From Halomonas organivorans (GTDB taxonomy: Bacteria > Pseudomonadota > Gammaproteobacteria > Pseudomonadales > Halomonadaceae): DNA of 64,000 nt. The position numbers were made by a program, and so were the translations under genes. Of this stretch, positions 35,601-43,072 are shown in pieces; position 1 is the first letter of the stretch; each line of letters opens with the position of its first letter. Below the pieces are notes generated by a model. It was not told where the DNA came from. It made no database searches and saw only the letters and a list, made by a program, of their open reading frames with translations. The stretch is from NCBI RefSeq assembly GCF_014192055.1, contig NZ_JACHXM010000006.1:62001-126000 (forward strand), written 5' to 3'.

Positions 35601-38600
35601 ATGATGACGGATCGCGCCACAGTGCTTCATCATTTCCTGTATCACGCCGAACGGACTCCGACCGAGATTGCCCTGGTCGACCCGGGGTCCCGTCTTTCTT
35701 ACCGGGAGCTGGATCGCCGCAGCGATGCCATCGCCAGCTTCTTGAGGAAAAAGGGGGTGGGCAAGGGCGATCTGGTGCCCCTGCTGTGCGATCGAACGCA
35801 TCGTTTCGTGGCGGCCATTCTGGGGGTCATGAAAAGCGGTGCCGCCTATATCCCCGTTGACGTTCGCTATCCACTGCAGCGCCAGCAACGCATCCTGTCG
35901 CAGAGCGGTGCTGCCTTTGCACTGGCGGCTTGCGCCGAACCTCCTCGCGACGCTGCCTTTTGCCTGCATGCGATCGACGACCTGCAGGACGTCGAAGATG
36001 CCCCGGGTGTCTTGCCGTCGTCCCAGGATCTGGCTTACGTGATCTTCACGTCGGGCACGACGGGCAACCCCAAGGGAGTGATGGTGGAGCACCATGCCTT
36101 CAACCGTGTGGTGGTCGCCCACAACGACAACCTGGGCGTGACCTCGGACAGCCGCTCCACGCTGATGGCCGGCACCGGCTTCGACGTGGCGCAGTTGGAA
36201 GTTGCCTCGATGCTGATCGCCGGGGGTACCCTGATCCTGCCCGATGAGGAAACGCGACTTGATCCCGATCGGCTACTGAGATTCTTCGCCGACCAGTGCC
36301 TCTCGCATGCCTTCGTCCCCACCGCCCTGGTACCGGCCATCACCGCGCGACCTCAGCCGAAGGAACTGGCGCTGACGCATGTCTACACGGCGGGGGAGAA
36401 GCTGACGCCACCGCCAACCGAGCACTTGCCCTATCAGCTGGTGGATTGCTACGGACCGGCGGAGGCCACTATTTTCGCCACCATCCATCGAGTCCCGGGC
36501 AGCCAGGTGGATGATCGCCCCGCCATTGGCCGACCCATGGCAGGCAGTGACATCTTCCTGCTCGATGAGCACCTGGATCCCGTACCGGACGGCGAGACCG
36601 GCGAGATCTTCATCGGCGGCGACAATCTGGCCAGGGGATACCTGCATAATGAGCCGCTGACGCGGGAGAAATTCATCATCCATCCCCAGTGGCGACAGCG
36701 CTTGTACCGCAGTGGCGACCTGGCTCGCTGCCTGCCGGACGGGCGCCTGCAGTTCCTTGGTCGCCTGGACGATCAGGTGAAGATTCGCGGCAACCGCGTC
36801 GAGCTGGCAGAAGTCGAGGAAGCCCTGAACGCACAGCCCGGCGTACGAGAGGCGGTGGTGCTGGTGGCGTCGACGGAGACCGGCGGCGAACACCAACTGC
36901 TGGCCTTTATCGTGCCCGATGATACGCAGCCGGTAGCGGAAAGCGAGCTCCGTCGGGGTCTGATGGACACCCTCCCGGATTACATGGCACCGGCGGCCAT
37001 TCTGCGGCTCGATGCCTTGCCGCTGAATGCCAATGGCAAGACGGACAAGCCGGCGCTGCTGCAGAAGTATCATCGGCTGATAGGCAGTACCGACAACGGC
37101 GTCAGTGAACGCGCACCAGAGGAGGTATATGCCACTCGAATTGAAGCTGACCTCGCCGACGCCTGGGAGAGGGCCCTCGGTCATCGACGCTTCGGCCGCA
37201 ACGACCGCTTCTTCGACGTCGGTGGCCACTCCTTGCTGGCCGCCCGCCTGATGCAGGATGTGCGTGAGCGATTGTCCGTTCAGGTGTGGATCCGCGATCT
37301 CTTCGAATACGATACCATCGCCTCGCTGGCAGGCCTGCTGGAAGAGCGGCGCGGAGAAGGGCGGCCTCGGACCTCATTGGACCGGGAGCGTATTCACCCC
37401 TTGCGAGAGGATGCCGCGCTCCCCGATGAGCTGGCGTTCTCGCCCTGGGCGTCGCCGGACACGCTGACTCACCCTCGTCACATCCTGCTGACCGGTGTCA
37501 CCGGTTTCGTCGGTGCCCATCTGCTGTCGGACCTGCTTGCCACTACCGACGCATGCGTCCACTGTCCCGTCCGGGCGCGTTCAGGCACCGACCCCTGGCG
37601 GAGACTGGAGGACACCCTGGCGCGCTACGGCATCACGCTCTCCGAGGCAGAGCGTGAGCGCATCGAGGTCTATCGGGGCGACCTGGCAGAACCGCGTCTC
37701 GGGCTGACGGCAACGCATTATGAGCAGCTCGCCGGTCAGGTGGACGTGATCTACCACTCGGCCAGCGCGGTCAACTTCATCCAGCCCTATTCCTACATGA
37801 AGCGGGATAACGTCCAGGGTCTGCTGGAGCTGCTCAATTTCGCCGCCGCCGTGCGCACCAAGCCATTGATTCTGCTCTCGACAATTTCCGTATACAGCTG
37901 GGGCCACTTGCATACTCGCAAGCGCGTGATGTTTGAGAGCGATGATATCGATCAGAACCTGGAGGCGGTGATCACCGATATCGGCTATGTGCGCAGCAAG
38001 TGGGTCATGGAAAAGATCGCTGATCAGGCCGCCGAGCGTGGCTTGCCGCTGATGACCTTCCGTCTGGGCTATGCCACTTATCATAGCGGCCGAGGCGTGT
38101 GTGCGGATTACCAGTGGTGGGGGCGTCTGGTGAAGACCTGCGTGACGCACCAGAGCATCCCGGATCTTGCAGCGTTACGCGAGGGGCTGACCAGCGTCGA
38201 CTACATGACGGCGGCGATCGCGCACATATCCCGAAACCCGGAAGGTCTGGGGCACAAGTTCAACCTCATTCATGAGGGAGACAACAATCTCACGTTAAAG
38301 GAATTCTTCCGCCGTCTGGAAGAGCACTTCGGTTATCGCTTTCGGGCGCTTCCCTATGCGCAATGGAAGGCGCAGTGGGAGCATGATGACAAGGCACCGC
38401 TGTATCCCTTGCTGAGCCTGTTCAACGACATCATGTACGAGGATCAGTCCACGGTGGAGCTTTATCAGAACACCTACCTCTGGGATTGCCGGAATACCAA
38501 GCACTTTCTCCGTGACAGCGGTATCGAGGAGCCGGTATTCGCGCGCGAAGAGCTGGAGAGCTACCTGTCGTATCTCGGCGTGCCGATCCCGCAGGGGGAA

Positions 38601-38612
38601 GCCGTCGACTAG
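35601..38612 (+). CDS. Single-module nonribosomal peptide synthetase: adenylation - carrier - thioester reductase
   Basis: A 1003-residue enzyme expected to activate one amino acid, load it on a carrier and release it reductively as an aldehyde or alcohol. Adenylation domain, about 10-500: A3 motif YVIFTSGTTGNPKG at 146-159, FDVAQLE with Asp195 (equivalent of the amino-binding Asp235 of GrsA), CYGPAEATIFA, and catalytic Lys480 in LNANGKTDK. Carrier domain, about 515-590: phosphopantetheine Ser544 in FFDVGGHSLLAARL. Reductase domain, about 625-1000: NADPH motif TGVTGFVG (Gly632/635/638) and catalytic Tyr796/Lys800 (YVRSK). No condensation domain. A by-eye specificity code is D-V-L-A-Y-A-C-I-F-K, which I cannot match. 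AAGGA lies 6 nt before the first of two adjacent ATGs. Confidence 0.93.
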   Translation: MMTDRATVLHHFLYHAERTPTEIALVDPGSRLSYRELDRRSDAIASFLRKKGVGKGDLVPLLCDRTHRFVAAILGVMKSGAAYIPVDVRYPLQRQQRILSQSGAAFALAACAEPPRDAAFCLHAIDDLQDVEDAPGVLPSSQDLAYVIFTSGTTGNPKGVMVEHHAFNRVVVAHNDNLGVTSDSRSTLMAGTGFDVAQLEVASMLIAGGTLILPDEETRLDPDRLLRFFADQCLSHAFVPTALVPAITARPQPKELALTHVYTAGEKLTPPPTEHLPYQLVDCYGPAEATIFATIHRVPGSQVDDRPAIGRPMAGSDIFLLDEHLDPVPDGETGEIFIGGDNLARGYLHNEPLTREKFIIHPQWRQRLYRSGDLARCLPDGRLQFLGRLDDQVKIRGNRVELAEVEEALNAQPGVREAVVLVASTETGGEHQLLAFIVPDDTQPVAESELRRGLMDTLPDYMAPAAILRLDALPLNANGKTDKPALLQKYHRLIGSTDNGVSERAPEEVYATRIEADLADAWERALGHRRFGRNDRFFDVGGHSLLAARLMQDVRERLSVQVWIRDLFEYDTIASLAGLLEERRGEGRPRTSLDRERIHPLREDAALPDELAFSPWASPDTLTHPRHILLTGVTGFVGAHLLSDLLATTDACVHCPVRARSGTDPWRRLEDTLARYGITLSEAERERIEVYRGDLAEPRLGLTATHYEQLAGQVDVIYHSASAVNFIQPYSYMKRDNVQGLLELLNFAAAVRTKPLILLSTISVYSWGHLHTRKRVMFESDDIDQNLEAVITDIGYVRSKWVMEKIADQAAERGLPLMTFRLGYATYHSGRGVCADYQWWGRLVKTCVTHQSIPDLAALREGLTSVDYMTAAIAHISRNPEGLGHKFNLIHEGDNNLTLKEFFRRLEEHFGYRFRALPYAQWKAQWEHDDKAPLYPLLSLFNDIMYEDQSTVELYQNTYLWDCRNTKHFLRDSGIEEPVFAREELESYLSYLGVPIPQGEAVD

Positions 38613-38635
38613 CGGGTAACCACGCCTCGATCATT

Positions 38636-38715
38636 CATGGCCAAGGCCAGCGGGCGCCGACTATTGGCTGGCGCCCGTGCATGTCCATGCGCTGACCCCG
38701 AGGCGCTTGGCCATG
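38636..38715. terminator. Nested inverted repeats between convergent NRPS and PPTase genes
   Basis: An inner 8-bp hairpin (CGGGCGCC 38651-38658 with GGCGCCCG 38670-38677, 11-nt loop) lies inside a larger pair of 10-bp arms (CATGGCCAAG 38636-38645 and CTTGGCCATG 38706-38715). There is no U-run. It probably separates the two converging transcripts. Confidence 0.45.
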
Positions 38716-38724
38716 CACACGGCG

Positions 38725-39369
38725 CTACAGCACGCAAAGCGAAAGGCACAGGTCGGCGTTGGTCCATTGGCATACAGGGAGCAGAGCGCCGCGATGAAAG
38801 CCGGGGACCGGGAAGCGAAAGCGCAACCCTAGTGGCGTGACTTCCAGGGCATCGAAGTCCAGGGGCGTTCGGCTGATGGGGTATTGCGCCTTGTAGGCGG
38901 CCTCTTTCATGGAAAAGACGCGTAGCGCTGCCAGCCCGACAGGGGCATTCATGCAGGCCAGCTCCCGGGGACTGGCTATGTCTGCCGCGAGGTCATCGTC
39001 CAGCGACGTCAGGTTCTCGACATCAATGCCGATGGCCCGGACATTGCAGGATAACGCTGCGACCGCCACACAGACGTCCTGGCTATGCGAAACGCTGCCA
39101 ACGACGTCCGATGGCCAGATGGGGGCTCGATCCCGACCCATCGGAATTGACGTGGCAGGGCAGCCGAGGCTTTCCAGCACGGCGTGGCCAGCCGAACGTC
39201 CGGCTGCGAACTCCATTCGCCGTTTGATGCCCATACCCGTGATGGCGGCTTCTTCATCGGCGTAAAGCGATAGATGCGGCTCACGCGGGTCGCGAATGGC
39301 ATGGGCCACGCCTGCCGGCCAATCCTGCCGATGCCGGGCTATCAGGCTGCTGAGTGACGCTGTTCCCAT
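38725..39369 (-). CDS. 4'-phosphopantetheinyl transferase (EntD/Sfp type)
   Basis: Attaches the phosphopantetheine arm of coenzyme A to carrier-protein serines; 214 residues, the EntD size. The family motifs are visible: GRSAGHAVLESLG and GSVSHSQDVCVAVAA (P1/P2 region), the Mg-binding IGIDVENL motif (about residue 115) and FSMKEAAYKAQYP (the WxxKEAxxK equivalent). It is convergent with the NRPS, and Ser544 of that enzyme is the obvious substrate. The start is weakly supported: no strong ribosome site precedes the ATG. Confidence 0.88.
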   Translation of the reverse strand: MGTASLSSLIARHRQDWPAGVAHAIRDPREPHLSLYADEEAAITGMGIKRRMEFAAGRSAGHAVLESLGCPATSIPMGRDRAPIWPSDVVGSVSHSQDVCVAVAALSCNVRAIGIDVENLTSLDDDLAADIASPRELACMNAPVGLAALRVFSMKEAAYKAQYPISRTPLDFDALEVTPLGLRFRFPVPGFHRGALLPVCQWTNADLCLSLCVL

Positions 39370-39637
39370 TGGGCTGCCATGACAAGGAGGGAGGGGACGG
39401 TAGCTTGCCGCACTATGACTCGAGCGCCCAGGTTGGCGAGCAGCGGCCGAGCGGGGTGTTCGACGATATTTCCGCCATCGAACACGCGATAAAGCGGATC
39501 AGCGAATTCGCTGCTCCCTTGAATTGTGTGTTGCCGTGGCAGCCCGCCATCGCGTTGCACCATCCCACCCATGCTTTAGCGAGCGGCCTGGCATCATCGA
39601 AAGCAGACCGCGGCAGGGGCGAAAGCCGCAAGGCGAT

Positions 39638-40111
39638 TTATTCGGCGAGCTCTGCCCGGAAGATGTCGGCACCCTGGAGCGCCACCTCCGCTACGTTTCG
39701 GCTAAGCGGGACGCGGCCATCGCCCAGACCCTGAATATCGAAATAGCCGGCTTCGAGGGCATCGTCACCCGCAGCAGGTTCGCCGGCTCGCCAGGTGCAC
39801 AGCACGGCGATGAGAACGAAGTGATGCCGAAGCCTGCCGTCGTCGCCAACGTCGAACGCATCGATGGCATTGAAGGTCCTGTGCGCGCTTGCCACGATAC
39901 CGGTTTCTTCGTGCAGTTCGCGCATGGCAGCCTGCTCTATGCTTTCTCCCCGCTCGATCTTTCCACCCGGAAAGCCCCACAGGCCGGCGTCGGGTGGATT
40001 GGCGCGACGCACTAGAAGAATCCGGCCGTCCCGAATCAATACGGCAATCGTCGCTACCACGGGGTATGGATCCTCGTGCGTGGTGAAGATGCCTGTGTCT
40101 CGATGGGTCAT
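39638..40111 (-). CDS. Nudix hydrolase (MutT-like)
   Basis: A 157-residue Nudix enzyme with an intact Nudix box, visible as GFPGGKIERGESIEQAAMRE followed by LHEETGI. The N-terminus (PYPVVATIAVLIRDGRILLV) and the WGFPGGKIE context resemble ADP-ribose pyrophosphatase/MutT-type proteins acting on nucleoside diphosphate derivatives; the substrate is unknown. It lies upstream of the PPTase on the same strand, with 268 bp between in which no convincing gene is seen. Base composition is lower in GC than the flanking core genes. Confidence 0.85.
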   Translation of the reverse strand: MTHRDTGIFTTHEDPYPVVATIAVLIRDGRILLVRRANPPDAGLWGFPGGKIERGESIEQAAMRELHEETGIVASAHRTFNAIDAFDVGDDGRLRHHFVLIAVLCTWRAGEPAAGDDALEAGYFDIQGLGDGRVPLSRNVAEVALQGADIFRAELAE

Positions 40112-40429
40112 GAGAAGACTCTTGCGGCGTCCGCTCGGCGGTAAATCCTTCGGATCATATCAGCCAGAGGACGCAGGCGCAGCACGGCGGCGCTTGGCCG
40201 AAAGAAAGATGGCGGAACGCGCTAAAACGCCATTGTGACAGGTGGATCGTCCAAGCGGTGCAGGTCGCCCCGAGCAAGCCTCGGATGCCGCTTTCTCTCG
40301 CAAGCCGGGCCGTCCTCGATTTCCGTGATACCTGCCTTGCGGGCGGTGCAGGGGAAGAGGGAAGAGGGAAGAGGAATGTCGGCCGGTCCCCAAGCCGCTG
40401 CTCTGCTGGCGACACCTCAGGGGGCTCGA
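40112..40429. other. 318 bp without a convincing gene, between Nudix gene and tRNA terminator
   Basis: Short open frames on both strands lack ribosome sites and recognisable sequence. The only structure noticed is a 7-bp tandem repeat near its right end. The Nudix gene (minus strand) presumably has its promoter in the left part. Confidence 0.5.
40352..40372. repeat. Three tandem copies of GGGAAGA
   Basis: Three perfect, contiguous heptamers in non-coding DNA, about 60 bp beyond the tRNA terminator. The copy number may vary between strains. Confidence 0.9.
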
Positions 40430-40465
40430 AAACGAAAAAGGGGATCAGCTAAGTAGCTGATCCCC
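40430..40465 (-). terminator. Intrinsic terminator of tRNA-Ser
   Basis: Reading the minus strand, a 12-bp perfect stem (GGGGATCAGCTA and its complement, 40440-40465) with a 2-nt loop is followed by TTTTTCG TTTT. It begins 12 nt after the tRNA CCA and is the clearest rho-independent terminator in the window. Confidence 0.92.
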
Positions 40466-40476
40466 TTGGAAAAAGG

Positions 40477-40566
40477 TGGCGGAGGGACAGGGATTCGAAC
40501 CCTGGGTAGGCTCTCACCTACGCCGGTTTTCAAGACCGGTGCATTCAACCGCTCTGCCATCCCTCC
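40477..40566 (-). tRNA. tRNA-Ser (anticodon UGA)
   Basis: A 90-nt class II tRNA including an encoded CCA. The acceptor stem GGAGGGA pairs with TCCCTCC; the D-loop contains GCGGTTGAATGCA; the anticodon stem CCGGT/ACCGG encloses CTTGAAA with anticodon TGA. There is a long variable arm (GTAGGTGAGAGCCTAC) and a T arm with GGTTCGAATCC. It reads UCA (and other UCN) serine codons. It is divergent from yccA, the same neighbourhood as serT-yccA in E. coli. Confidence 0.98.
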
Positions 40567-40877
40567 GGCTCACGGCGAGCTACTTTACCATTATTTTTTC
40601 GGAGGTCAAGACTCTCGTGCGATCAAGGTGTTATCGCATGTTCTCTGCGCCGGCGAAGATGAGGTCGTGGGGCCGGCCGGCGCGAGCCCCACAGCAGCGC
40701 AATGCGCCGGCGTTCGTGGCGACGCCCCATGAATTGGCCGTTGCCGAGCGGCTGCTGGCTGGCTTCGCTGCGCCAGAAGTTCGTTGAATCGCGCCCGGGG
40801 CGATACTTGCGTCGGGAACCCCCAGGCGGCATCCTGTGTCCACATTGCCAGGATCAACCAAAGGGAGCTCTGGATCG
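40567..40877. other. 311 bp between tRNA-Ser and yccA
   Basis: The left 45 bp hold the tRNA promoter. The remaining ~265 bp upstream of yccA contain open frames on both strands but none with a ribosome site or recognisable product, and I see no clear sigma-70 promoter for yccA. Confidence 0.5.
40582..40609 (-). promoter_or_regulatory. Promoter of tRNA-Ser
   Basis: On the minus strand TTGACC (40604-40609) and TAAAGT (40582-40587) are 16 bp apart, and transcription would begin a few nucleotides before the mature 5' end of the tRNA. The spacer is AT-rich. Confidence 0.65.
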
Positions 40878-41546
40878 ATGGCTTACCAAGACACACGAGT
40901 GACAACGCAGCGGACAGGTGCCGTCAGCGCCAACAAGGTGCTGCGCAATACCTATGGCCTGCTGGCGATGACCTTGTTGTTCTCCGCCGTGACGGCGGGT
41001 GCCGCCGTGGCTCTGGGCATCCAGCAGATGAACATCCTGGTCTTCTTCATCGGCGCCTACGGGCTGATGTTCCTGGTCCACAAGACCGCCAACTCCGCCA
41101 TGGGCCTGCTGGCGACCTTCGCCTTCACCGGGTTCATGGGCTTCACGCTTGGGCCGATCCTCAGTGCCTACCTGACACTGCCAAACGGTGCCGAGCTGAT
41201 CATGACCGCCCTCGGGCTGACCGGTCTGACGTTCTTCGGTCTTTCCGCCGTGGCGCTGGTGACGCGCAAGGACTTCAGCTTCCTCGCCAACTTCATGATG
41301 GCGGGCGCCATCGTGCTGGTGCTGGCCATGGTCGCCGCGCTGATCTTCCAGATCCCCACGCTGTCGCTGATGGTCTCCGCAGGCTTCGTACTGTTTGCCT
41401 CCGCGGCCATTCTCTACCAGACCAGCGAGATCGTTCATCGGGCCGGCGAAACCAACTACATTCTCGCGACCATTACCCTCTATGTATCGATCTACAACCT
41501 CTTTGTCAGCCTGCTCTCCCTGCTCGGGGTCATGAGCCAGGACTGA
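40878..41546 (+). CDS. yccA: Bax inhibitor-1 family protein YccA (FtsH modulator)
   Basis: Inner-membrane protein with seven predicted helices, 222 residues. KVLRNTYGLLAMTLLFSAVTA, GPILSAYL and the C-terminal GETNYILATITLYVSIYNLFVSLLSLLG (quoted as ATITLYVSIYNLFVSLLSLL) match E. coli YccA, which binds and restrains the FtsH protease. Its position between tRNA-Ser(UGA) and the tus genes is the same as in E. coli. GGGAG lies upstream of the ATG. A terminator hairpin follows the stop. Confidence 0.92.
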   Translation: MAYQDTRVTTQRTGAVSANKVLRNTYGLLAMTLLFSAVTAGAAVALGIQQMNILVFFIGAYGLMFLVHKTANSAMGLLATFAFTGFMGFTLGPILSAYLTLPNGAELIMTALGLTGLTFFGLSAVALVTRKDFSFLANFMMAGAIVLVLAMVAALIFQIPTLSLMVSAGFVLFASAAILYQTSEIVHRAGETNYILATITLYVSIYNLFVSLLSLLGVMSQD

Positions 41547-41567
41547 CGCGTCAAGCGATATGAGGAT

Positions 41568-41599
41568 GCTGGCCCCGCTACGGCGGGGCCAGCCTGTTT
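41568..41599 (+). terminator. Hairpin after yccA
   Basis: An 11-bp perfect stem (GCTGGCCCCGC with GCGGGGCCAGC) closes on a TACG loop of the very stable UNCG type and is followed by CCTGTTTC. It probably ends most yccA transcripts 15 nt before the tusD start. Confidence 0.7.
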
Positions 41600-41613
41600 C
41601 TGCGAGAATGATC

Positions 41614-42006
41614 ATGCGTTATGCGATCCTGCTGATGGGGGCTCCCTACAGCGATCAGGCCAGCCATTCGGCGCTGCGTTTTGCCCGAGCGCTGGTGGCA
41701 CGGGGGCATCGCCTCGAAGCGGTGTTCTTCTACCATGACGGGGTCTACAATGCGGCCCGGCTGGCGGCACCGCCCCAGGATGAGCCGCATCTGGTCGACG
41801 GTTGGGTGGCGCTTCATGACGATCATGGTGTCGCCTTGCAGGTATGCATCGCGGCGGCACTGCGTCGCGGCCTGATGGACGCGCGAGAGGCTGCCCGTCA
41901 TGGCAAGGAAGGACATAGCGTCGCTGAGCCGTTCGAGCTGACCGGGGTAGGGCAACTGGTCGACCTGGGTCAGCGCTGTGACCGGCTGGTGACCTTCGGG
42001 CCTTGA
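41614..42006 (+). CDS. tusD: Sulfurtransferase subunit TusD (DsrE family)
   Basis: Part of the TusBCD hexamer that relays persulfide sulfur from IscS/TusA to TusE and MnmA for the 2-thiouridine of tRNA wobble bases; 130 residues. The sulfur-carrying cysteine is at position 78 (ALQVCIAAALRRG), the same number as the active Cys78 of E. coli TusD. The DsrE-like start RYAILLMGAPYSDQASHSAL is conserved. A second in-frame ATG two codons upstream is possible; the chosen one has GAGA at better spacing. Confidence 0.93.
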   Translation: MRYAILLMGAPYSDQASHSALRFARALVARGHRLEAVFFYHDGVYNAARLAAPPQDEPHLVDGWVALHDDHGVALQVCIAAALRRGLMDAREAARHGKEGHSVAEPFELTGVGQLVDLGQRCDRLVTFGP

Positions 42007-42019
42007 AAAGAGAGGAACG

Positions 42020-42400
42020 ATGAGCCACGACAATGACATGCCTGACGGCGAGCTGCTGGTCATCCTGCGTCATGGTCCCCACGGCAGCAGTTGGCTGCGC
42101 GAAGGCCTGGACGTGGCCCTGGTGGCGGCCGCCTTCGGGCGCCGGGTCTCGTTGCTTTTCATGGGAGATGGCGTCTTGGCACTCCTCGCCGGGCAGGGTA
42201 CCGGTGCCCTGGGGCAGAAAGGCACCGCGCCGACACTCGAGATGCTCGAGATGTATGATATCGAGACGCTATGGGTCGAGGCCGAGGCCCTGGCGCGCTT
42301 CGGGTTGGACGAGCACGAGCTGATGCTTGCCCCCCAAGCCCTGACCGCCGAGGCGATCGCCCATGCGGTCGAGACGCATCCTCGGGTGCTGACCTTCTAG
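42020..42400 (+). CDS. tusC: Sulfurtransferase subunit TusC (DsrF family)
   Basis: Second subunit of the TusBCD complex, 126 residues. It has the DsrE/DsrF-like fold pattern (GSSWLREGLDVALVAAAFGR, then VSLLFMGDGVLALLAGQ) and no conserved catalytic cysteine, as usual for TusC. GAGGAA precedes the ATG. It lies 13 nt after tusD and 23 nt before tusB, so the four tus genes form one operon. Confidence 0.9.
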   Translation: MSHDNDMPDGELLVILRHGPHGSSWLREGLDVALVAAAFGRRVSLLFMGDGVLALLAGQGTGALGQKGTAPTLEMLEMYDIETLWVEAEALARFGLDEHELMLAPQALTAEAIAHAVETHPRVLTF

Positions 42401-42423
42401 CCTCGGCCTGGAGCCTGACGACC

Positions 42424-42714
42424 ATGAAACTCCATATCGTGAATCGTTCGCCGGCCAGCAGCCGCGTCTACGGCCAGGCGCTGTCCGCCATGGGGCCGGA
42501 CGACCGACTGCTGCTGATCGAGGATGGCGTGCAGGGAGCCTTGCCCCAACTGGTCCGCTACTATGAGGACATCCCGGGACGGCTCTATGCGCTGCGCGAG
42601 GATCTGGAGGCGCGTGGTCTGCTTGGCCACTGCGACGCCTCGGTGCAGGTGGTGGACGTGGATGGCTTCGTCCAGTTGACCGAAGAAGCCGAACAGACAT
42701 TGAGCTGGTACTGA
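42424..42714 (+). CDS. tusB: Sulfurtransferase subunit TusB (DsrH family)
   Basis: Third TusBCD subunit, 96 residues, matching the DsrH/TusB length. MKLHIVNRSPASSRVY at the start and the C-terminal TLSWY are typical. The reading frame is open into tusC, but this ATG gives the family start. It ends 3 nt before tusE. Confidence 0.9.
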   Translation: MKLHIVNRSPASSRVYGQALSAMGPDDRLLLIEDGVQGALPQLVRYYEDIPGRLYALREDLEARGLLGHCDASVQVVDVDGFVQLTEEAEQTLSWY

Positions 42715-42717
42715 GTC

Positions 42718-43071
42718 ATGGCGAGCACCGAAATATACCGTTATCTATCCGTGCCGGAAGGCAATATCGGGCTCGACCCGGAGGGCTATCTGGTCGACCT
42801 CGGCCAATGGTCATCCACGGTGGCCGAGGCCTTGGCGGAAGAGGAAGGGATGACGCTGGAAGCCGAGCACTGGGAAGTGCTCGAGGTGCTGCGCGAATTC
42901 TATGCCCGTTACCAGATGGCACCGGCCATGCGGCCCCTGGTCAAGGCCGTCGGCCGCGAGCTGGGGCCTGACAAGGGGCGCTCGATCCATCTGATGCGGC
43001 TGTTCCCCGGCAGCCCCGCCAAGTTGGCGGCGCGCCTGGCGGGATTGCCCAAACCGACCAATTGCCTGTGA
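42718..43071 (+). CDS. tusE: Sulfur carrier TusE (DsrC family)
   Basis: Accepts persulfide sulfur from TusBCD and hands it to MnmA; 117 residues. The penultimate Cys116 in GLPKPTNCL is the conserved sulfur-carrying cysteine of the DsrC/TusE family. The second cysteine found about ten residues upstream in dissimilatory DsrC is absent here (Ala/Arg), which marks it as the tRNA-thiolation TusE type. In E. coli tusE is separate from tusBCD; here all four are together. Confidence 0.94.
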   Translation: MASTEIYRYLSVPEGNIGLDPEGYLVDLGQWSSTVAEALAEEEGMTLEAEHWEVLEVLREFYARYQMAPAMRPLVKAVGRELGPDKGRSIHLMRLFPGSPAKLAARLAGLPKPTNCL

Positions 43072-43072
43072 C

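Noticed and set aside
39342-39572. 76-codon minus-strand frame running into the PPTase start
   Set aside because: No ribosome site, no recognisable family and weak codon bias. It could still be a coupled leader ORF, but I cannot support it.
40606-40905. 99-codon minus-strand frame between tRNA-Ser and yccA
   Set aside because: Overlaps the yccA start and ribosome site; low-complexity translation with no family resemblance.
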